64,000 nt of DNA, taken from contig CABPYL010000001.1 of assembly GCA_902461565.1 (NCBI GenBank), positions 82,287 through 146,286 of the forward strand. Reading direction: 5' to 3'. The stretch is from an uncultured Porphyromonadaceae bacterium. GTDB taxonomy: Bacteria > Bacteroidota > Bacteroidia > Bacteroidales > Muribaculaceae. Positions 18,980 through 28,359 of this stretch are shown one piece after another. Both the position numbers and the translations under genes were made by a program. Below the pieces are notes generated by a model. That model was given only the letters and a program-made list of their open reading frames with translations. It did no database searches and was not told where the DNA came from. The stretch's first letter is position 1; every line of letters begins with the position of its first letter.

Positions 18980-20725
18980 ATGACCGAAAAAATAAACCTG
19001 AGCAAAATCCGTTCGCCGAAGGATATAAAGGGCATGAATATAGAAGAACTTACCATCCTGGCTGATGAACTCCGGACTGTGCTCCTCAACAAACTGGCAG
19101 CACATGGCGGACACGTCGGTCCGAATCTCGGCGTGGTGGAAGCGACAGTTGCACTGCATTACGTTTTCGATGCTCCGACCGATGAAATTGTCTTTGACGT
19201 ATCGCATCAGTCGTATGTGCATAAGATGCTGACGGGACGTATCGATGCCTTTCTTAATCCAGCGGACTACGACGATGTTACGGGCTACACCTGTCCCCGA
19301 GAGAGTAATTACGATCTTTTCGAGATAGGCCACACCTCTACATCCATATCTCTGGCCACGGGCCTGGCCAAGGCTCGTGATATCCAGGGAGGCAAGCAGA
19401 ATGTTGTAGCTTTCATCGGCGACGCGTCGCTCGGTGGCGGAGAGGCGTTGGAGGGTCTGGACTACGGTCCGGAGCTCGGCTCCAATTTCATTGTTATCCT
19501 TAACGACAACCAGATGTCCATCGCCGAGAACCACGGTGCGCTGTATCAGCACCTCACGGCTCTGCGCGAGAGCAACGGAACAGCAGCTAACAATATCTTC
19601 AAGGCATTGGGCTACGATTATATATATGTACGCGAGGGCAACGACCTCGCAAGCCTTATCAAGGCTTATGAATATGCACGCAACGCCGACCATGCCGTGC
19701 TTGTTCATATCAACACCATGAAAGGAAACGGCTATGCACCCGCCGAGGCAAACAAGGAGGCTTTCCATTATACGGCTCCATTCGACGAAGCTACCGGCGA
19801 ACCGCTGAACGTGGATCCGACCCCCGATTATACCGATATATTTACGCGGCACATGCTCGACAGGATGGCTGCCGATAAAAATATTGTAACTCTCACCGCC
19901 GGTACTCCCGGGGCCTTCGGCTTTGGCCCTGCACAGCGCCACAAGGCAGGCCGACAGTTTATAGATGTCGGTATTTGCGAGCAGGATGCCACTGCTATGG
20001 CTGCCGGTCTTGCAAAAGGTGGCGCAAAACCGGTGTTCGGCGTGATGGCCACCTTTATCCAGCGTGCCTACGACCAGCTTTCGCAGGATGTGGCTATCAA
20101 TAATCTTCCTGTTGTTGTGGTGGACTTTGCCGGCGGCATTTACGGTATTCCCGATATGACACACCTGGGATTCTTCGATGTTGCGATGATTTCCAATATC
20201 CCCAACTTCCTTTTCCTTGCCCCCGCGACAAAAGAGGAGTATCTGGCGATGATAGATTACGCGCTTGATCAGCGCGAGCGTCCGGTTGTTGTCCGTACGC
20301 CCGGCGGCCCGGTAGTTTCTTCCGACCGTAAGGTCAATACAGATTTTTTCAGTTATGACATAGTTGAGGAGGGCAGCGAGATTGCCATTATCGGCGAGGG
20401 TGCCATGCTCCAGACAGCCATGCAGGCAGCGGAAATTCTGCGTAAGCAGGGGAAGAATCCTACAGTTGTGAATCCGCGTATCCTATCATCGGTGGATGAA
20501 AAGACGCTCGACAGCTTCAAAGGTTATAAGACTATCGTTACCATCGACGACGGCATCATCGACGGTGCATTCGGCCAAAAGGTTGCCGCCTATATGGCCG
20601 GATCGGGCGTCAGGGTGGTATGTCTTGGCCTGAAGAAAGAGTTCCTGGACCGCTATAATATCGGCGAAGTACTTAAAGAAAACAATCTCACCCCCGAGCA
20701 GGTCGCAGAAGTGGCGCTTGCTTAA
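18980..20725 (+). CDS. 1-deoxy-D-xylulose-5-phosphate synthase-like thiamine-diphosphate enzyme
   Basis: 581 residues in one chain with the DXS layout: a thiamine-diphosphate domain (GGHVGPNLGVVE, DVSHQSYVHK at 73-82, diphosphate-binding GDAS at 147 through LNDNQMS at 174-180), a pyrimidine-binding domain (GICEQDA with Glu334) and a transketolase C-terminal domain. DXS makes deoxyxylulose phosphate from pyruvate and glyceraldehyde phosphate for isoprenoids and cofactors. The protein is about 40 residues shorter than standard DXS, and several signature positions differ: SHQ for GHQ, GDAS for GDGA, and EQDA for EQHA (Asp336). It could be a second, divergent DXS or a related transketolase-type enzyme with another substrate. 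It stands alone. Confidence 0.7.
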   Translation: MTEKINLSKIRSPKDIKGMNIEELTILADELRTVLLNKLAAHGGHVGPNLGVVEATVALHYVFDAPTDEIVFDVSHQSYVHKMLTGRIDAFLNPADYDDVTGYTCPRESNYDLFEIGHTSTSISLATGLAKARDIQGGKQNVVAFIGDASLGGGEALEGLDYGPELGSNFIVILNDNQMSIAENHGALYQHLTALRESNGTAANNIFKALGYDYIYVREGNDLASLIKAYEYARNADHAVLVHINTMKGNGYAPAEANKEAFHYTAPFDEATGEPLNVDPTPDYTDIFTRHMLDRMAADKNIVTLTAGTPGAFGFGPAQRHKAGRQFIDVGICEQDATAMAAGLAKGGAKPVFGVMATFIQRAYDQLSQDVAINNLPVVVVDFAGGIYGIPDMTHLGFFDVAMISNIPNFLFLAPATKEEYLAMIDYALDQRERPVVVRTPGGPVVSSDRKVNTDFFSYDIVEEGSEIAIIGEGAMLQTAMQAAEILRKQGKNPTVVNPRILSSVDEKTLDSFKGYKTIVTIDDGIIDGAFGQKVAAYMAGSGVRVVCLGLKKEFLDRYNIGEVLKENNLTPEQVAEVALA

Positions 20726-20747
20726 AATACAACGAATAATAATCATA

Positions 20748-20771
20748 AAGGCCGGCGGAAACGTCGGCCTT
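20748..20771. terminator. Bidirectional terminator between convergent genes
   Basis: AAGGCCGGCG, tetraloop GAAA, CGTCGGCCTT: ten base pairs including one G-T pair. T-rich DNA follows on both strands (TTATTTTATT on plus, TTTATGATTATTATT on minus). It serves the DXS-like gene and the TamB gene. Confidence 0.8.
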
Positions 20772-20774
20772 CGG

Positions 20775-23700
20775 TTATTTTATTGAGTCTGTGTCGTTGT
20801 TGTGGAGGATTTTTACCGGCAAGGCTTTCTTTGAAGTTTCCGTGGTATCGGTAGCAGCGGGTTCATTCTTTTTCTTTTTCTTTTTCTTGGGATGCAGGAA
20901 AGAGAGCATGGAATCGAAGTCGCGCCTCAGCATGATACCGACACCTTGTGTTGTGAGAGCCGAGCGTACATAATAGTTACGGTCGTTGTACCTGTTATAG
21001 GCTTTCAGACGCCATGTCCCCGATTTATTGAGCAGATACTCGATGTCGAAATCGCCGATAAACTGGTCGTTGTTCAGCGCTTTGTCTCGGTATCCGAAGT
21101 TTCCATTGAATAACAGGCGGTTGTTCAGCAGTCGGCTGCTCAGAGCCACGTCCACCTCAACGTCCGAGAAGTCGCCTCGGTCGCTTCGCAAGTTAGGTGC
21201 GATGCTCCAGTTCTCGCTCAGTTTGCCAAGCATGTTGCCGAGCTGGCTTGAAATGGTCGAAGACGCCACCGAGAACAGTTCGTTGCCCTTTGTGGTGGAT
21301 GCCATATAGTCGGGCGTATAGAATCGGTTCAATGCCAGGAGATAAATAATCTGGCGGTTCATCATGTCGGGCGTGCTCACAATACTTTTTACCTTGCGGT
21401 ATGTATCGGAGGTGAGTGTGGGGAATTCCATATCGAAGTCGATGGCAGGCTGGCGTATGTCGCCCGATACATTCATCAGAGCGTGTACAGGGACGTTTGT
21501 GCGGGCAACTTCCTTGTCCTGCTGGAACGATTCGTCGAGATCGGTAAGGTTGGCGTTTGTGGCATAGTAGGCGGAGAGTTTGGTTTTTACGCCGTAGGGG
21601 TCTCCGTCGAACTGTATTTCACTGCCGTTCTTAATGGTGAAATCCTTTATAATGATGTCCTGTAGGGTGAACTGGTATTTACCCGTCTGCACGGTGTACT
21701 TGCCCCACATGTTCAGGTCGTTGTTGGCCGACCTGTATACCATGTGCAGGCTGCCGCTTCCCTGCGCTTTTATTTCGTCGCCTCCGACGGGGTCGACCAC
21801 TAATGTTACGGTGGCGTCGGGTGTGGCATCTACAACAATATCCATGTTGTAATCGCTCGGTGAGTCCTCGTTTTGCTGCCCCAGACGGTTTTTGATTTTC
21901 TTGATCGCGGTGGGTGTCGGGTCGTTGTCAGCCACTACAGGACGTATGGAGTCGGGCGTAACGTCGCGGAAGTTGAGGAAGGAATAATTTTCGGCGTCCA
22001 GGCGGTCGGACAGCACGAATGTGAACGACGATCGTGGGCCTGTAGCCATTTTGACGCCGATATTCACCACTCCCGGATGTCCGTCGATGGCGGCGTTACC
22101 GTTGCCGTATATTGTGCCATACCAGTCTGGGTTGAGTCGGGCATTCACGTTGTAGCATAGCAGGTCGCGGGCATCGGTAATATCGAATTTGAAACGCGGT
22201 GCGTTAAAGAAGGTGTGCCTTACATATCCATTCAGATTAGCCGTGTGGCCCTCCGGATCGTGAATGGTGATATCTTTAAGGTCGATGCTTCCCGGACGGA
22301 TGTGAATAGAGTCGGTAGCCGAATATGTAACGTTGGTGAAGTCAACTTTAATTTTAACATTGTCAGCGAATACATCGCCCTCCAGGTCAAGATCGCGGAA
22401 TGTGCCGAACAGTCGGCATCGTCCGGTGGCGCGTCCGGATATATTGCTTGTAAAGGCCGCCATGAATGGCCGTAGGAATCCTACGGGAATGCTGTCGGCC
22501 ACGAAGTTAAGGTCAAGCGATTCGGACATTGGATATATATCGCCGTATATGTGTGATTTCTTGCCTTCGAAACCGTCGAGGTTTGCATCGAGGAATATTG
22601 CCCTCCGCTCTCCTTCCCACCGTGCGAGTACATCCGCGTCGCCGAAATAACAGCTGTTGTAGCCTATTGAATCGACATGCAGTCTGGGACACTCTAAAAT
22701 TGGTTCTTTAGTGAGCAGATTCTTGGCCGTTATACGTCCGGTGGCGTTGCCGTCGATAAGCACATTATTTATTTCGAGTGTTTCGAAAATATGTATCAGC
22801 CGTATGTTGTTCAGGCCGACGGAGAGCATGTCGTCGGGATTGTCTCCCGCCGATCCATCAATTTCTATACGTTGTCGGCCGGTATCGAGCGCAAAGTCTT
22901 TCACAAAGATGTTGTCGGCGGTAATATCTATCTGCGATTTCTCTATGTTCCAGGTGTCTTCGCCGAAATTGATGGAGCCGGGCAGAAAGTTTACGGAAGC
23001 TTCTACAGGGAAGCGGCTGTCGGCATCGCTGACAAGCCGGTACAGCTCGGCGGACACATCGAGCGTTCCGTTTATGGGAATGCTGCGTTGCAGACCCCAT
23101 TCAATGCGTGTATCTATTTTGTTGTTGGCACCGGTTATCACAGCGGCGAGGTTCATATCGCCTTTTTTTGTCGGCATCTGTGTGGTGGCGTATACCATAG
23201 ACTTATCGTTGGCAATATCCAACTTCGCGAATGCGGATGTAAATTCTATCAGTTTGTTGCCTTGGCTTATATATGGCAGGTCGACAAGGATGTCGGCATA
23301 TCCGGTGCTGCTGTCTACTTGTCCGCTTATGTTGCCGTCGTATTCTATTGTAAAAGGCAGATTTATAAGTTGCGATATCTCGTGGCACGGCTTAAGGTCG
23401 AAGTCGAAGCGGAATATGTTGCTTCTGTCCGTTTCTTTATCCTCGTCGGACGAAGGCATTTCCCATCCTAAGGCGGGCATGAAGTGTGCCGCCATGCCTT
23501 TTAGCGTGGGAATAAGCCGTGCGAAATCATAATTGCCGAGCAATTTGCCGCTGATAAATGGAGAAGAGAGTTCGAGGGTATTGCTGTATTCTCCGGCTGT
23601 CGCTGTGGCGTTTACCAATGGGATGCGGATGCCTTGTCCAAGGCTGTCGGTCCATGCGATATCGTTCAGACGTACTTCGGCGGCGAGGTTTCGCGGGTCG

Positions 23701-25364
23701 AAGTCGGTAACTTCTACGTTCAGTTTGGCGCTGAGACGTTTGCCGGGATATTTGTCGAACAGGTTCATGGATACGAGGTCGATGTTGTTGGCAAGAGCAG
23801 TGGCATGCAGCGTAGGGTCTGGTCCGCAGTCATATATGCCGTAGGCCATGAGCTGAGCCGACGGGTCGTTGATGTTCAGCGAAACCTGCGCCTTGTTGTC
23901 CTTGCTAAGGTCGAAGGCTACTTCTGTACCGGTGTAACTGTATCCTTTGAAGTCAAAACGGTCTATATCCGCATCCACGTGTGCGTCTACAATCTTTCGG
24001 GCCAATGTGGCATTGCCCGATATCGCGGCGTCGAGTTTTCCTAATTTGCTGTCGGAGGTGAGTAGACCAATGTTGAGTTCTTTGATATCGACATCGCCGC
24101 TTAATTTATATATGTGGCCGAAGTGGCGGTACGATGCACGGGCAGTGATTTGGCCCGGGGTTCCGGCCGAATGGATGTCTACATGTCCGGCAGCTACAGT
24201 TCCGGTTCCGTTGAGTCTGAACCGCAGGTCGGGCATTTTGTTCAGCTCTTTCGATATGCCTGATGGAATAATGTTTCCGAGCATGCTCTTCAGTTCGGGA
24301 CCGTTGATGCTTATGTGTCCTTCGGCAAGATCGTATTTCAGACTGTCTTTGTCGGCCAAGCCCTGGACGTTGCCGCTGAAGCTTGCATTGAAGGCATTCC
24401 CGGATACATCTTCTATTTCGAGCGAACGCAGCGCTATGGCGTCGGTGGATACTTCCGCTTCCAATCCGAATCCTATCACGCTGTCCAGAATACCAAGTAC
24501 TGGCACAAACTGACTTATGTCGGGAGGGTAGAGCAGGCAATCGGAGCCAGTGGCGATAATAAGAGGTTTGTTGGTGAGGTTTTGCAGAATTTTGTCCGGC
24601 GAACTATAAGCCATTCCTATTGGCCGGAACGACAGCCGACTGTTAGGTAACGCGAGCGACAGGTCGGCTACGGAAAGACTGTCCGGAGCGAAGGTGAAGT
24701 TTCCGGTAAGTTTCTCCAAAGAGAAACCGCTTCGTTCTTCAAAAGAGAGATGGTCCAGATTGATAATATACGTTTTGTCGGTGAGAACGGGTATGAAGGC
24801 GTTCACCGCCAAATCGCGTACGGCAATATGGCTTGGATCGAAACGGAGCGAATCGGCCGGAGAGACTGAAAGAACATCATATCTCGTCGCTGCCCGGCGC
24901 ACTATAATGGTGTTTATTTCAAGGCTGAACTGTTTGTGCGGACCTTTGTTGTCGCTTTTCAGGCGGTCGAGTATCGGCTGTATGTTCAGGGGGGCATCCG
25001 GCTGAGGACGTGTAACGGCAAGGTCAAGACCGTCCACAAGGGCGTAATCCACAACAAACTGTTGCCGGGTTATGAGCGGCATAATCTCTATACCGGCGCT
25101 GATGGTGCCGATGCGTGCGATGGTGTCTGTGCCGATGGTGACATTCACGTCGTCGACATTAAGGCGCCTGAAAGGATGAATGCGGACGTAGCCTATGCTT
25201 ACGTCCGCTCCCAATAGGTTCGAAAGCTCTGTCTCAGCGGCTATACGCACGCCTTCTTGCACCGGGTTTAGCGAAAGGAGCACATAAAGCGCTGCCGGCA
25301 GTAGGACTACTACCAGCAGCAGTGCCGAAACAACGGCGCGGAACAGTTTCCAGGCTTTCCTCAT
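20775..25364 (-). CDS. tamB: TamB-family (DUF490) envelope lipid-transport / assembly protein
   Basis: 1529 residues. One N-terminal transmembrane anchor (about 8-32) is followed by a very long beta-rich periplasmic body of AsmA/TamB type repeats and the conserved TamB C-terminal domain (about 1150-1480), ending with the NRQIIYLLALNRF and SSQLGNMLGKLSENW region. TamB-like proteins form hydrophobic grooves across the periplasm and support outer-membrane lipid transport or protein assembly. No TamA-type barrel gene is adjacent. After the domain comes a short basic tail with seven consecutive Lys, then an Asp/Thr-rich end. The gene follows malQ by 36 bases and is probably cotranscribed with it. 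Confidence 0.88.
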   Translation of the reverse strand: MRKAWKLFRAVVSALLLVVVLLPAALYVLLSLNPVQEGVRIAAETELSNLLGADVSIGYVRIHPFRRLNVDDVNVTIGTDTIARIGTISAGIEIMPLITRQQFVVDYALVDGLDLAVTRPQPDAPLNIQPILDRLKSDNKGPHKQFSLEINTIIVRRAATRYDVLSVSPADSLRFDPSHIAVRDLAVNAFIPVLTDKTYIINLDHLSFEERSGFSLEKLTGNFTFAPDSLSVADLSLALPNSRLSFRPIGMAYSSPDKILQNLTNKPLIIATGSDCLLYPPDISQFVPVLGILDSVIGFGLEAEVSTDAIALRSLEIEDVSGNAFNASFSGNVQGLADKDSLKYDLAEGHISINGPELKSMLGNIIPSGISKELNKMPDLRFRLNGTGTVAAGHVDIHSAGTPGQITARASYRHFGHIYKLSGDVDIKELNIGLLTSDSKLGKLDAAISGNATLARKIVDAHVDADIDRFDFKGYSYTGTEVAFDLSKDNKAQVSLNINDPSAQLMAYGIYDCGPDPTLHATALANNIDLVSMNLFDKYPGKRLSAKLNVEVTDFDPRNLAAEVRLNDIAWTDSLGQGIRIPLVNATATAGEYSNTLELSSPFISGKLLGNYDFARLIPTLKGMAAHFMPALGWEMPSSDEDKETDRSNIFRFDFDLKPCHEISQLINLPFTIEYDGNISGQVDSSTGYADILVDLPYISQGNKLIEFTSAFAKLDIANDKSMVYATTQMPTKKGDMNLAAVITGANNKIDTRIEWGLQRSIPINGTLDVSAELYRLVSDADSRFPVEASVNFLPGSINFGEDTWNIEKSQIDITADNIFVKDFALDTGRQRIEIDGSAGDNPDDMLSVGLNNIRLIHIFETLEINNVLIDGNATGRITAKNLLTKEPILECPRLHVDSIGYNSCYFGDADVLARWEGERRAIFLDANLDGFEGKKSHIYGDIYPMSESLDLNFVADSIPVGFLRPFMAAFTSNISGRATGRCRLFGTFRDLDLEGDVFADNVKIKVDFTNVTYSATDSIHIRPGSIDLKDITIHDPEGHTANLNGYVRHTFFNAPRFKFDITDARDLLCYNVNARLNPDWYGTIYGNGNAAIDGHPGVVNIGVKMATGPRSSFTFVLSDRLDAENYSFLNFRDVTPDSIRPVVADNDPTPTAIKKIKNRLGQQNEDSPSDYNMDIVVDATPDATVTLVVDPVGGDEIKAQGSGSLHMVYRSANNDLNMWGKYTVQTGKYQFTLQDIIIKDFTIKNGSEIQFDGDPYGVKTKLSAYYATNANLTDLDESFQQDKEVARTNVPVHALMNVSGDIRQPAIDFDMEFPTLTSDTYRKVKSIVSTPDMMNRQIIYLLALNRFYTPDYMASTTKGNELFSVASSTISSQLGNMLGKLSENWSIAPNLRSDRGDFSDVEVDVALSSRLLNNRLLFNGNFGYRDKALNNDQFIGDFDIEYLLNKSGTWRLKAYNRYNDRNYYVRSALTTQGVGIMLRRDFDSMLSFLHPKKKKKKKNEPAATDTTETSKKALPVKILHNNDTDSIK

Positions 25365-25400
25365 TTGCGGTTATCTTCTCCGCCGGAGCACAGGGCCGGT

Positions 25401-28073
25401 TTATCGGCCCGAGTGGCGAATCTTGGAGAGAAGATATTGGTTGAATTCTGTGTTTGCGGCAAGTTCTTCCAGTGTTATGTGCATGCGGTAGCGCCAGTAG
25501 TGGCGCGAATTGGCAGGCACATTAATCTGTTCGTCGCGCGGATTCTGGCGACGCAAGGATCCGTCGATGGAGAGCCAGTCCTGGAGCGGCAGGATGCACA
25601 GCATTGACGGGGACTGCAGATGCAGGTCTACGATGCGGTCGCAAACCCAGGGTTCGGCAAAGTAAGGCGCTTCGCCTTGCTGGTGTAGCACTTCGTTGAA
25701 GTAACGCTGTGTGGCGCCGCGATCTTCTTCCCACCATTGGCGTATGCCCGGCATATCGTGAGTGGAGGTTGTGCAGACGGAATAGTATGGATAGTTCCAG
25801 GTGTTTCCGAAAGCTTCGCCGGGGTTCTTGGGCATGCGCTGAATCTCCAGCGAAAGAATCTCGAGATTTTCGAGAACTGCCGGCACGCAGGCAGGTATCA
25901 TTCCGAGGTCCTCGGCGCACACAAGCATGTCGGTGCTGTTGATAAGCGGGGGAAGTTTCCACATTGCCTTGCCGTACCAGAAATCGTTGTGGCGGCGGTA
26001 GAAGAAGTCGTTGTACAGACGGTCGAAGCACCAGCGCTCGTAGTCGTTCAGAGAGCGGTAGGTATATGTGAACTGTGCGGAGATGCGCGGATGGTATTTG
26101 CCTTTTTCTTCGCCATCCTCGATGAACAGCACCTGTTCCACAAGACCCATCAGACCGTCGAGCAGACGCTGATTTTCTTCGTTTTTGGGCTTGGTCGCAA
26201 AATAGTCGGCAATCTTGCGCTGAGTATCGAATTCCGGTTTGAGCGCGTATCGGCCGTGTCCGTTCTTTTTCAGGTACCCGCGTATTGCCTCGGACGTATA
26301 GGGACCGAAGAAGTCGCCGAGAAAGCTTTCCATGATATACGGCTTGGTGTGCTTGTCGATATCAATCCAGAAGTCGTAGCTGTATCGCATTTCTTCCACG
26401 CTGTATGGCAGCGCAGGATTGAAATAACCCAGCAGGCCGTGAACGGAATCCATAGGGATTTGCCAGATGCGGAAGAAACCGAGGATATGGTCGATGCGGT
26501 ATGCGTCGAAGTATTCGGCCATCTTGCGGAAGCGCGCTTTCCACCAAGCGAAGCCGTCTCGGTTCATCACTTCCCAGTTGTAAGTCGGGAAGCCCCAGTT
26601 CTGACCGAGGACAGAGAAATCGTCCGGCGGAGCACCGGCCTGACAATCCATATAGAACAGGTCGGGGTAAACCCAGGCGTCGACGCTTGTGCGTGATATG
26701 CCGATTGGTATGTCGCCTTTGAGTGCGACTCCTTTGGATGTGGCGTATTCATGTACCTTGCGCATCTGCTTGTCCAGATGATATTGCTGGTATTCTACGA
26801 AGTTGATGTCTTCGGGTCTCTCTCGGAGTACTTTAGCGAGTACTTCGGGGCTATATTTGCTGTATTCTTTCCATTTGGAGAATTCCGGGGTTCCGAAACT
26901 GTCTCGCAGGGTGCAGAACGCGGCGTATGGTTCAAGCCAATGGCGGTTTTTCTCTACGAAGGCCTTGAAATCGGCACTATCTATAGTTTTCTTGCCTTCC
27001 TGGGCGAAAATTTCGTGAGTGTAAGATGTTTTGATCTCGTTCACGCGCTCGTAGTCTACGGCTGGGAGGCGGTTAAGCTTGTCGGCCTCGTCAGCGTAGT
27101 ATTTCATCCGTTCTTTGTCCGCCAGGACGCCGAGTTCGCTCAGACGGATGTACATCGGGTGGAGGGCAAAGGTGCTGTTGGCGTTGTATGGGTAAGAGTC
27201 GGTCCACGTGTGTGTCATGGTGGTGTCGTTTACCGGCAGGAGCTGAATAAAATTCTGACCGGTGGAAACGGCCCAGTCTACGAGTCTGATGATATCCATG
27301 AAGTCGCCTACGCCGCAATCGTCCTTGGAACGAAGAGAGAATACCGGTATAGCCGTGCCTGTGCCTTTCCACAGATCGAGCATGTTTATGAAGCGCATGC
27401 CGGTTATTACGGTGGCGTTGCCGGGCTCAGGAGAAATTTCCACACGGCGGTTTTCGCCACCTTCCCACGCCACCACTTTGCCAGTCTCTTTCTCTAGAAG
27501 CAGGAATTTGTACTGTGTGCCGGCAGAGATGCCGGCTGCGGGAACGTTGGCTTTCCACAGCGGGAATTCGGCATCGCTCATACGCACTGCTTTTGCGGGG
27601 TTCCAGTTTCCGAGAGCCTCTCCCTCGCCGGCTATCGCAACCATTCTGTCGTGACTTACCATAGGAGCGGAGACTCCGAAAGTTATAGCACCGGTGCAAG
27701 GAACTACCGGCGAATTGCGGTAGGCGCGGCCGCAGATACAGTCGGTGATGGCCGACGAATAGTATGGCTTGTCGAAGGGCTGATCCTGCCAGCGGTCGTA
27801 TACGATGGCTGCGGGAGCGTTGCCGATGTGGAATTTGTTGTAGTGTCCCCATTCGTCCTTTACGGCTCCTTCCTCGTTGCGTACGAAATAATGGTAGGTG
27901 AATTCTTTTACACTGTCCGGAATGTCCAGTGTGATGGACCAGTCGGAATTACCTTTTACTGTCAGGACAGGGGCTTTGGCATAGTCGCCGTTGCCAAGGG
28001 CTGGGATATCGCCGGTAACATATACGGATTCTCCCCAGTTGGTGCGGTAGTCGATATTGAGTGTTAGCTTCAT
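25401..28073 (-). CDS. malQ: 4-alpha-glucanotransferase with two N-terminal starch-binding domains (GH77)
   Basis: 890 residues from the ATG at 28073; an in-frame extension upstream looks non-coding, and MKLTLNIDYRTNWGES is a natural CBM20 start. Two CBM20-like modules (about 1-115 and 130-245) precede a GH77 barrel. Catalytic residues are nucleophile Asp528 (YRIDHI), acid/base Glu721 (CAEDLG) and Asp773 (STHD). There is no signal peptide, so it acts in the cytoplasm on maltodextrins or glycogen, transferring glucan segments. The CBM20 pair is the plant DPE2-like layout known in Bacteroidetes. It is followed directly by tamB. Confidence 0.92.
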   Translation of the reverse strand: MKLTLNIDYRTNWGESVYVTGDIPALGNGDYAKAPVLTVKGNSDWSITLDIPDSVKEFTYHYFVRNEEGAVKDEWGHYNKFHIGNAPAAIVYDRWQDQPFDKPYYSSAITDCICGRAYRNSPVVPCTGAITFGVSAPMVSHDRMVAIAGEGEALGNWNPAKAVRMSDAEFPLWKANVPAAGISAGTQYKFLLLEKETGKVVAWEGGENRRVEISPEPGNATVITGMRFINMLDLWKGTGTAIPVFSLRSKDDCGVGDFMDIIRLVDWAVSTGQNFIQLLPVNDTTMTHTWTDSYPYNANSTFALHPMYIRLSELGVLADKERMKYYADEADKLNRLPAVDYERVNEIKTSYTHEIFAQEGKKTIDSADFKAFVEKNRHWLEPYAAFCTLRDSFGTPEFSKWKEYSKYSPEVLAKVLRERPEDINFVEYQQYHLDKQMRKVHEYATSKGVALKGDIPIGISRTSVDAWVYPDLFYMDCQAGAPPDDFSVLGQNWGFPTYNWEVMNRDGFAWWKARFRKMAEYFDAYRIDHILGFFRIWQIPMDSVHGLLGYFNPALPYSVEEMRYSYDFWIDIDKHTKPYIMESFLGDFFGPYTSEAIRGYLKKNGHGRYALKPEFDTQRKIADYFATKPKNEENQRLLDGLMGLVEQVLFIEDGEEKGKYHPRISAQFTYTYRSLNDYERWCFDRLYNDFFYRRHNDFWYGKAMWKLPPLINSTDMLVCAEDLGMIPACVPAVLENLEILSLEIQRMPKNPGEAFGNTWNYPYYSVCTTSTHDMPGIRQWWEEDRGATQRYFNEVLHQQGEAPYFAEPWVCDRIVDLHLQSPSMLCILPLQDWLSIDGSLRRQNPRDEQINVPANSRHYWRYRMHITLEELAANTEFNQYLLSKIRHSGR

Positions 28074-28140
28074 AGAGCGTTTTTGTATGATATAAGAGAC
28101 GCAGGCCGCGCAAAACGGCACAAGCTTTCTAAATTTCACA

Positions 28141-28148
28141 CAAAGGTA
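28141..28148 (-). promoter_or_regulatory. Probable -7 box for malQ
   Basis: Minus-strand TACCTTTG, 67 bases before the malQ start. The -33 region has only a weak match (TCG at the expected place). Confidence 0.4.
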
Positions 28149-28285
28149 GCGCTTTTTCGCCTTATGACGAAGAGTCCGGCAATAATAATGTGTCATAAAA
28201 AAACAAAAAATACTATTTTTTACAAGTTCGGAAAAATAAACGGAGGTTATTAACAAAAATACGAGTTATGAACATCTTCGTTGTT

Positions 28286-28316
28286 TTCGTGAAACAAAAT
28301 TTGTGTGTTTCACGAA
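28286..28316. promoter_or_regulatory. Inverted repeat of parS-like half sites at the parA promoter
   Basis: TTCGTGAAACA (28286-28296) and TGTTTCACGAA (28306-28316) form a perfect 11+11 inverted repeat with a 9-base centre. The classical parS is TGTTTCACGTGAAACA; here its right half (GTGAAACA) comes first and its left half (TGTTTCAC) second, so the halves face outward. The repeat overlaps the parA -33 box, suiting autoregulation by ParB or ParA. The function is inferred. Confidence 0.45.
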
Positions 28317-28331
28317 CAATCCATACCTTTG
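28300..28331 (+). promoter_or_regulatory. parA promoter
   Basis: TTTG (28300-28303), 20-base spacer, TACCTTTG (28324-28331): full consensus. The leader to the ATG at 28360 is about 25 bases. Confidence 0.7.
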
Positions 28332-28359
28332 CAAATACAATCTCTCACAAGCTTATTCT

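Noticed and set aside
18890..20164. Open frame of 424 codons antisense to the DXS-like gene
   Set aside because: It covers the coding region and promoter of a recognisable enzyme and shows no domain.
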